This document shows positions 4,391-6,151 of a DNA stretch of 6,151 nucleotides, one piece after another (the stretch's first letter is position 1; every line of letters starts with the position of its first letter). A program made the translations under genes and the position numbers. Source of the DNA: Pseudomonadota bacterium (GTDB taxonomy: Bacteria; Desulfobacterota; DSM-4660; Desulfatiglandales; B25-G16); contig JADFWK010000055.1 in assembly GCA_015223015.1 (NCBI GenBank), positions 1-6,151 on the forward strand, read 5' to 3'. The notes beneath the pieces are model-generated. The model saw nothing but the letters and a program-made list of their open reading frames with translations. It did no database searches and was not told the DNA's origin.

Positions 4391-5971
4391 ATGAAGGTTC
4401 TGGTAAGTGATCCCCTATCAGATGTAGGCGTAAAGATATTTGAGGAAACCCCTGATATTGAGGTTGATGTAATTACCGATCTCACGCCGGAGGACTTACA
4501 GAGCGTTATTGGCCAGTACAATGCCCTGGTCATAAGAAGTGCCACCAAGGTTACGGCAGAAATCGTTGAGGCAGCCCACAACCTGAAGGTGATTGGCCGG
4601 GCTGGGATAGGTTTGGACAATGTGGACATACCGGCCGCAAGCAAAAAGGGAATTGTTGTAATGAATACGCCTGAGGGTAACATTATAACGGCGGCAGAAC
4701 ACACCATTGCAATGATCATGGCTCTCTCCCGTAACATTCCCCAGGCAACAGCATCTTTGAAACAGGGAAAATGGGAAAAGAAAAAATTTCAGGGTTGGGA
4801 AATCCTTGACAAAACTCTTGGAGTAATCGGGATCGGGCGTATAGGACAGCTTGTGGCGGAGAGGGCAAAGGGCATGAAGATGAAGGTCGTTGTCTATGAC
4901 CCGTATATCAAGCCAGACTCTATTGAAAAATTTGATCTCGAGCCTGTTTCCTTTGATGAACTTCTTAAAAGATCAGATTATATCACCATTCATACCCCCA
5001 GCACTGATGAGACCATCAATATGATAAACAAAAAGACAATTGCTCGAATGAAAAAAGGTGCAATGCTCATCAACTGCGCCCGGGGAGGTATAGTCAATGA
5101 AGATGATCTCTATGATGCATTGAAATCCGGACAGCTAGCAGGTGGTGCATTGGATGTCTTCAGCAGCGAGCCGCCTGGCAAGATCAAATTGATGACTCTA
5201 CCCAACTTCATATGCACACCCCACCTTGGTGCATCAACCAGAGAGGCTCAAGAAAAAGTCGCCAAGGATGTTGCCGAGCAGACTGTCGACTATCTCCTGT
5301 ACGGATCAGTAAGAAATGCAGTGAATGTCCCCTCCATTAGCCCCGAATTAATAACAACGCTGAGACCATACGCCATTCTGGCTGAACGGATAGGATCCTT
5401 TCAGACACAGATTGCTGATAGCCCTATATTAGAGATTGAGGTAAATTACTTCGGAAAGATAACCGAGTATGATGTAACCCCGTTAACCACGTCCATGCTC
5501 AAAGGCCTCCTCACCCCTATCCTTAAAGATGAGGTGAACTTCGTCAATGCGTCCCTTATCGCCACAGAACGGGGGATAAAGGTAGTAGAGTCCAAAATCA
5601 AAACAGCAGAGGATTATTCCAATCTTATTACGATTAAGGTTAAGACATCAGCGGGAAAAAATGTCGTATCAGGAACCATCTTCGGCAATAACTTACCCAG
5701 GATCCTGCGCATCAATAACTTCTACCTCGAGGCCATCCCTGAGGGACATAACCTCTTGATAAACAATCTGGATACCCCAGGTGTTATCGGCAGCATCACG
5801 AGTGCCCTTGGCAGTTATGGGGTTAATATTGGCCGCATGCAGGTTGGTGAAGAAAGGGAAAAAAAGCAGAATGTAATCTTTCTGGCTACCGATGCTTCGG
5901 TAAGTGACGAAATTCTTGAAAAACTCCGAGGCCTTGAGAACGTTTTTTCAGTAAGGAGAATAGAGCTTTAA
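4391..5971 (+). CDS. serA: D-3-phosphoglycerate dehydrogenase (SerA, long ACT-domain form)
   Basis: Catalyses the first committed step of serine synthesis, NAD-dependent oxidation of 3-phosphoglycerate to 3-phosphohydroxypyruvate, in the cytoplasm. Its 526 residues match the long type-I form. Residues 1-95 and about 285-315 form the substrate domain. About 96-284 form the NAD domain, with GIGRIG (147-152) and D170 for the adenosine ribose. The catalytic residues are R231 (in NCARGG), E260 (in SSEPP) and H278 (in TPHLGAST). About 318-452 is the ASB (allosteric substrate-binding) domain. About 455-526 is an ACT domain starting LLINNLDTPGVIG, the usual site for serine feedback; inhibition by serine is inferred from the family. 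The start has AAGGAAAG at 4376-4383 and the conserved MKVLVSDPLS. It probably forms an operon with the trpB2 that starts 99 nt downstream. No truncation or missing residue was seen. Confidence 0.97.
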   Translation: MKVLVSDPLSDVGVKIFEETPDIEVDVITDLTPEDLQSVIGQYNALVIRSATKVTAEIVEAAHNLKVIGRAGIGLDNVDIPAASKKGIVVMNTPEGNIITAAEHTIAMIMALSRNIPQATASLKQGKWEKKKFQGWEILDKTLGVIGIGRIGQLVAERAKGMKMKVVVYDPYIKPDSIEKFDLEPVSFDELLKRSDYITIHTPSTDETINMINKKTIARMKKGAMLINCARGGIVNEDDLYDALKSGQLAGGALDVFSSEPPGKIKLMTLPNFICTPHLGASTREAQEKVAKDVAEQTVDYLLYGSVRNAVNVPSISPELITTLRPYAILAERIGSFQTQIADSPILEIEVNYFGKITEYDVTPLTTSMLKGLLTPILKDEVNFVNASLIATERGIKVVESKIKTAEDYSNLITIKVKTSAGKNVVSGTIFGNNLPRILRINNFYLEAIPEGHNLLINNLDTPGVIGSITSALGSYGVNIGRMQVGEEREKKQNVIFLATDASVSDEILEKLRGLENVFSVRRIEL

Positions 5972-6007
5972 ACGCTCCGAAAAGCTCCATGTATGATAAG
6001 AGTGGGG

Positions 6008-6045
6008 GTACTGTCCGTGGCAGGGGTTGTTGCGGACGGAAGTAC
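6008..6045 (+). promoter_or_regulatory. Hairpin between serA and trpB2
   Basis: GTAC (6008-6011) plus GTCCG (6013-6017) can pair with CGGAC (6033-6037) plus GTAC (6042-6045), leaving a 15-nt loop and small internal mismatches. It is followed by an A-rich, not T-rich, stretch, so it is unlikely to terminate transcription. It could be an mRNA-processing or stability element, or could modulate trpB2 expression. Confidence 0.3.
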
Positions 6046-6070
6046 AATAACAACAAAAAAGGGGGATAAA

Positions 6071-6151
6071 ATGAAAAGAGCAATGTTTTTTCTTGACCAA
6101 AAGGATATGCCAACTCATTGGTATAACATCCAGGCAGATTTGCCAGAACCA
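6071..6151 (+). CDS. trpB: Tryptophan synthase beta subunit, TrpB2 type (N-terminal 27 residues)
   Basis: ATG 6071 follows GGGGG (6061-6065) by 5 nt and opens a frame that runs off the window edge. The visible protein begins MKRAMFFLDQKDM and includes MPTHWYNIQADLPEP at residues 13-27. The 'P-x-x-W-Y-N-I-x-A-D-L-P-x-P' segment is a hallmark of the TrpB2 (TrpB-like) branch of PLP-dependent tryptophan synthase beta chains, which condense indole with L-serine. The PLP lysine and the rest of the fold are outside the window, so activity cannot be checked. Its position 99 nt after serA suggests co-transcription with the gene that makes its co-substrate. The in-frame ATG at 6083 lacks as good a ribosome binding site. 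Confidence 0.85.
   Translation, partial: MKRAMFFLDQKDMPTHWYNIQADLPEP

Noticed and set aside
4189..4737. 182-codon minus-strand frame opposite serA
   Set aside because: Antisense shadow of the serA coding region plus the hairpin; no independent evidence.
5886..6113. 75-codon minus-strand frame across the end of serA and the start of trpB2
   Set aside because: Overlaps two well-supported genes and has no ribosome binding site or family resemblance.

Overview
The window looks like a moderate-to-low-GC piece of an anaerobic, Gram-negative-type bacterial chromosome. Protein style (SerA with an ASB plus ACT tail, SerC, a TrpB2-type tryptophan synthase beta subunit) and the intergenic 'ATTCCCGC...GCGGGAAT' palindromes recall Desulfobacterota/Syntrophobacterales-like genomes. 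That placement is an inference from style, not from a marker gene.

Layout. (1) 1-291: the C-terminal end of a probable class I SAM methyltransferase, joined by an ATGA stop/start overlap to a tiny single-pass membrane protein that appears to carry a one-base frameshift. (2) 292-826: no convincing gene; several AT-rich hairpins and a chain of small dyads. (3) 827-1174: a small MerR-like helix-turn-helix protein interrupted by one in-frame TAA at codon 28, called a pseudogene. (4) 1408-2106, minus strand: an intact aspartate/glutamate racemase-family enzyme with both catalytic cysteines. (5) 2107-2576: the divergent intergenic region, with a good serC promoter whose -10 overlaps a GTATAC-A-GTATAC dyad. 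(6) 2577-3662: serC. (7) 3663-4390: a long, repeat-rich gap with an imperfect-palindromic MITE-like element, three TTGACA hexamers, a 4 x 8-bp tandem repeat, a GC-rich hairpin cluster and a 9-bp inverted repeat. (8) 4391-5971: serA. (9) 6071-6151: the first 27 codons of trpB2, cut by the window edge.

How the genes fit together. SerA and SerC perform the first two steps of the phosphorylated serine pathway (3-phosphoglycerate to phosphohydroxypyruvate to phosphoserine). The phosphatase SerB is not in the window. TrpB2, just downstream of serA on the same strand, would use L-serine with indole to make tryptophan, so the cluster may link serine supply to use. The divergent racemase acts on an acidic or other amino acid; any tie to serine metabolism is only positional.

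No wholly new multi-gene system is visible. The parts most worth a second look are the structured and repetitive serC-serA gap, the two small broken genes on the left, and the dyad over the serC promoter.
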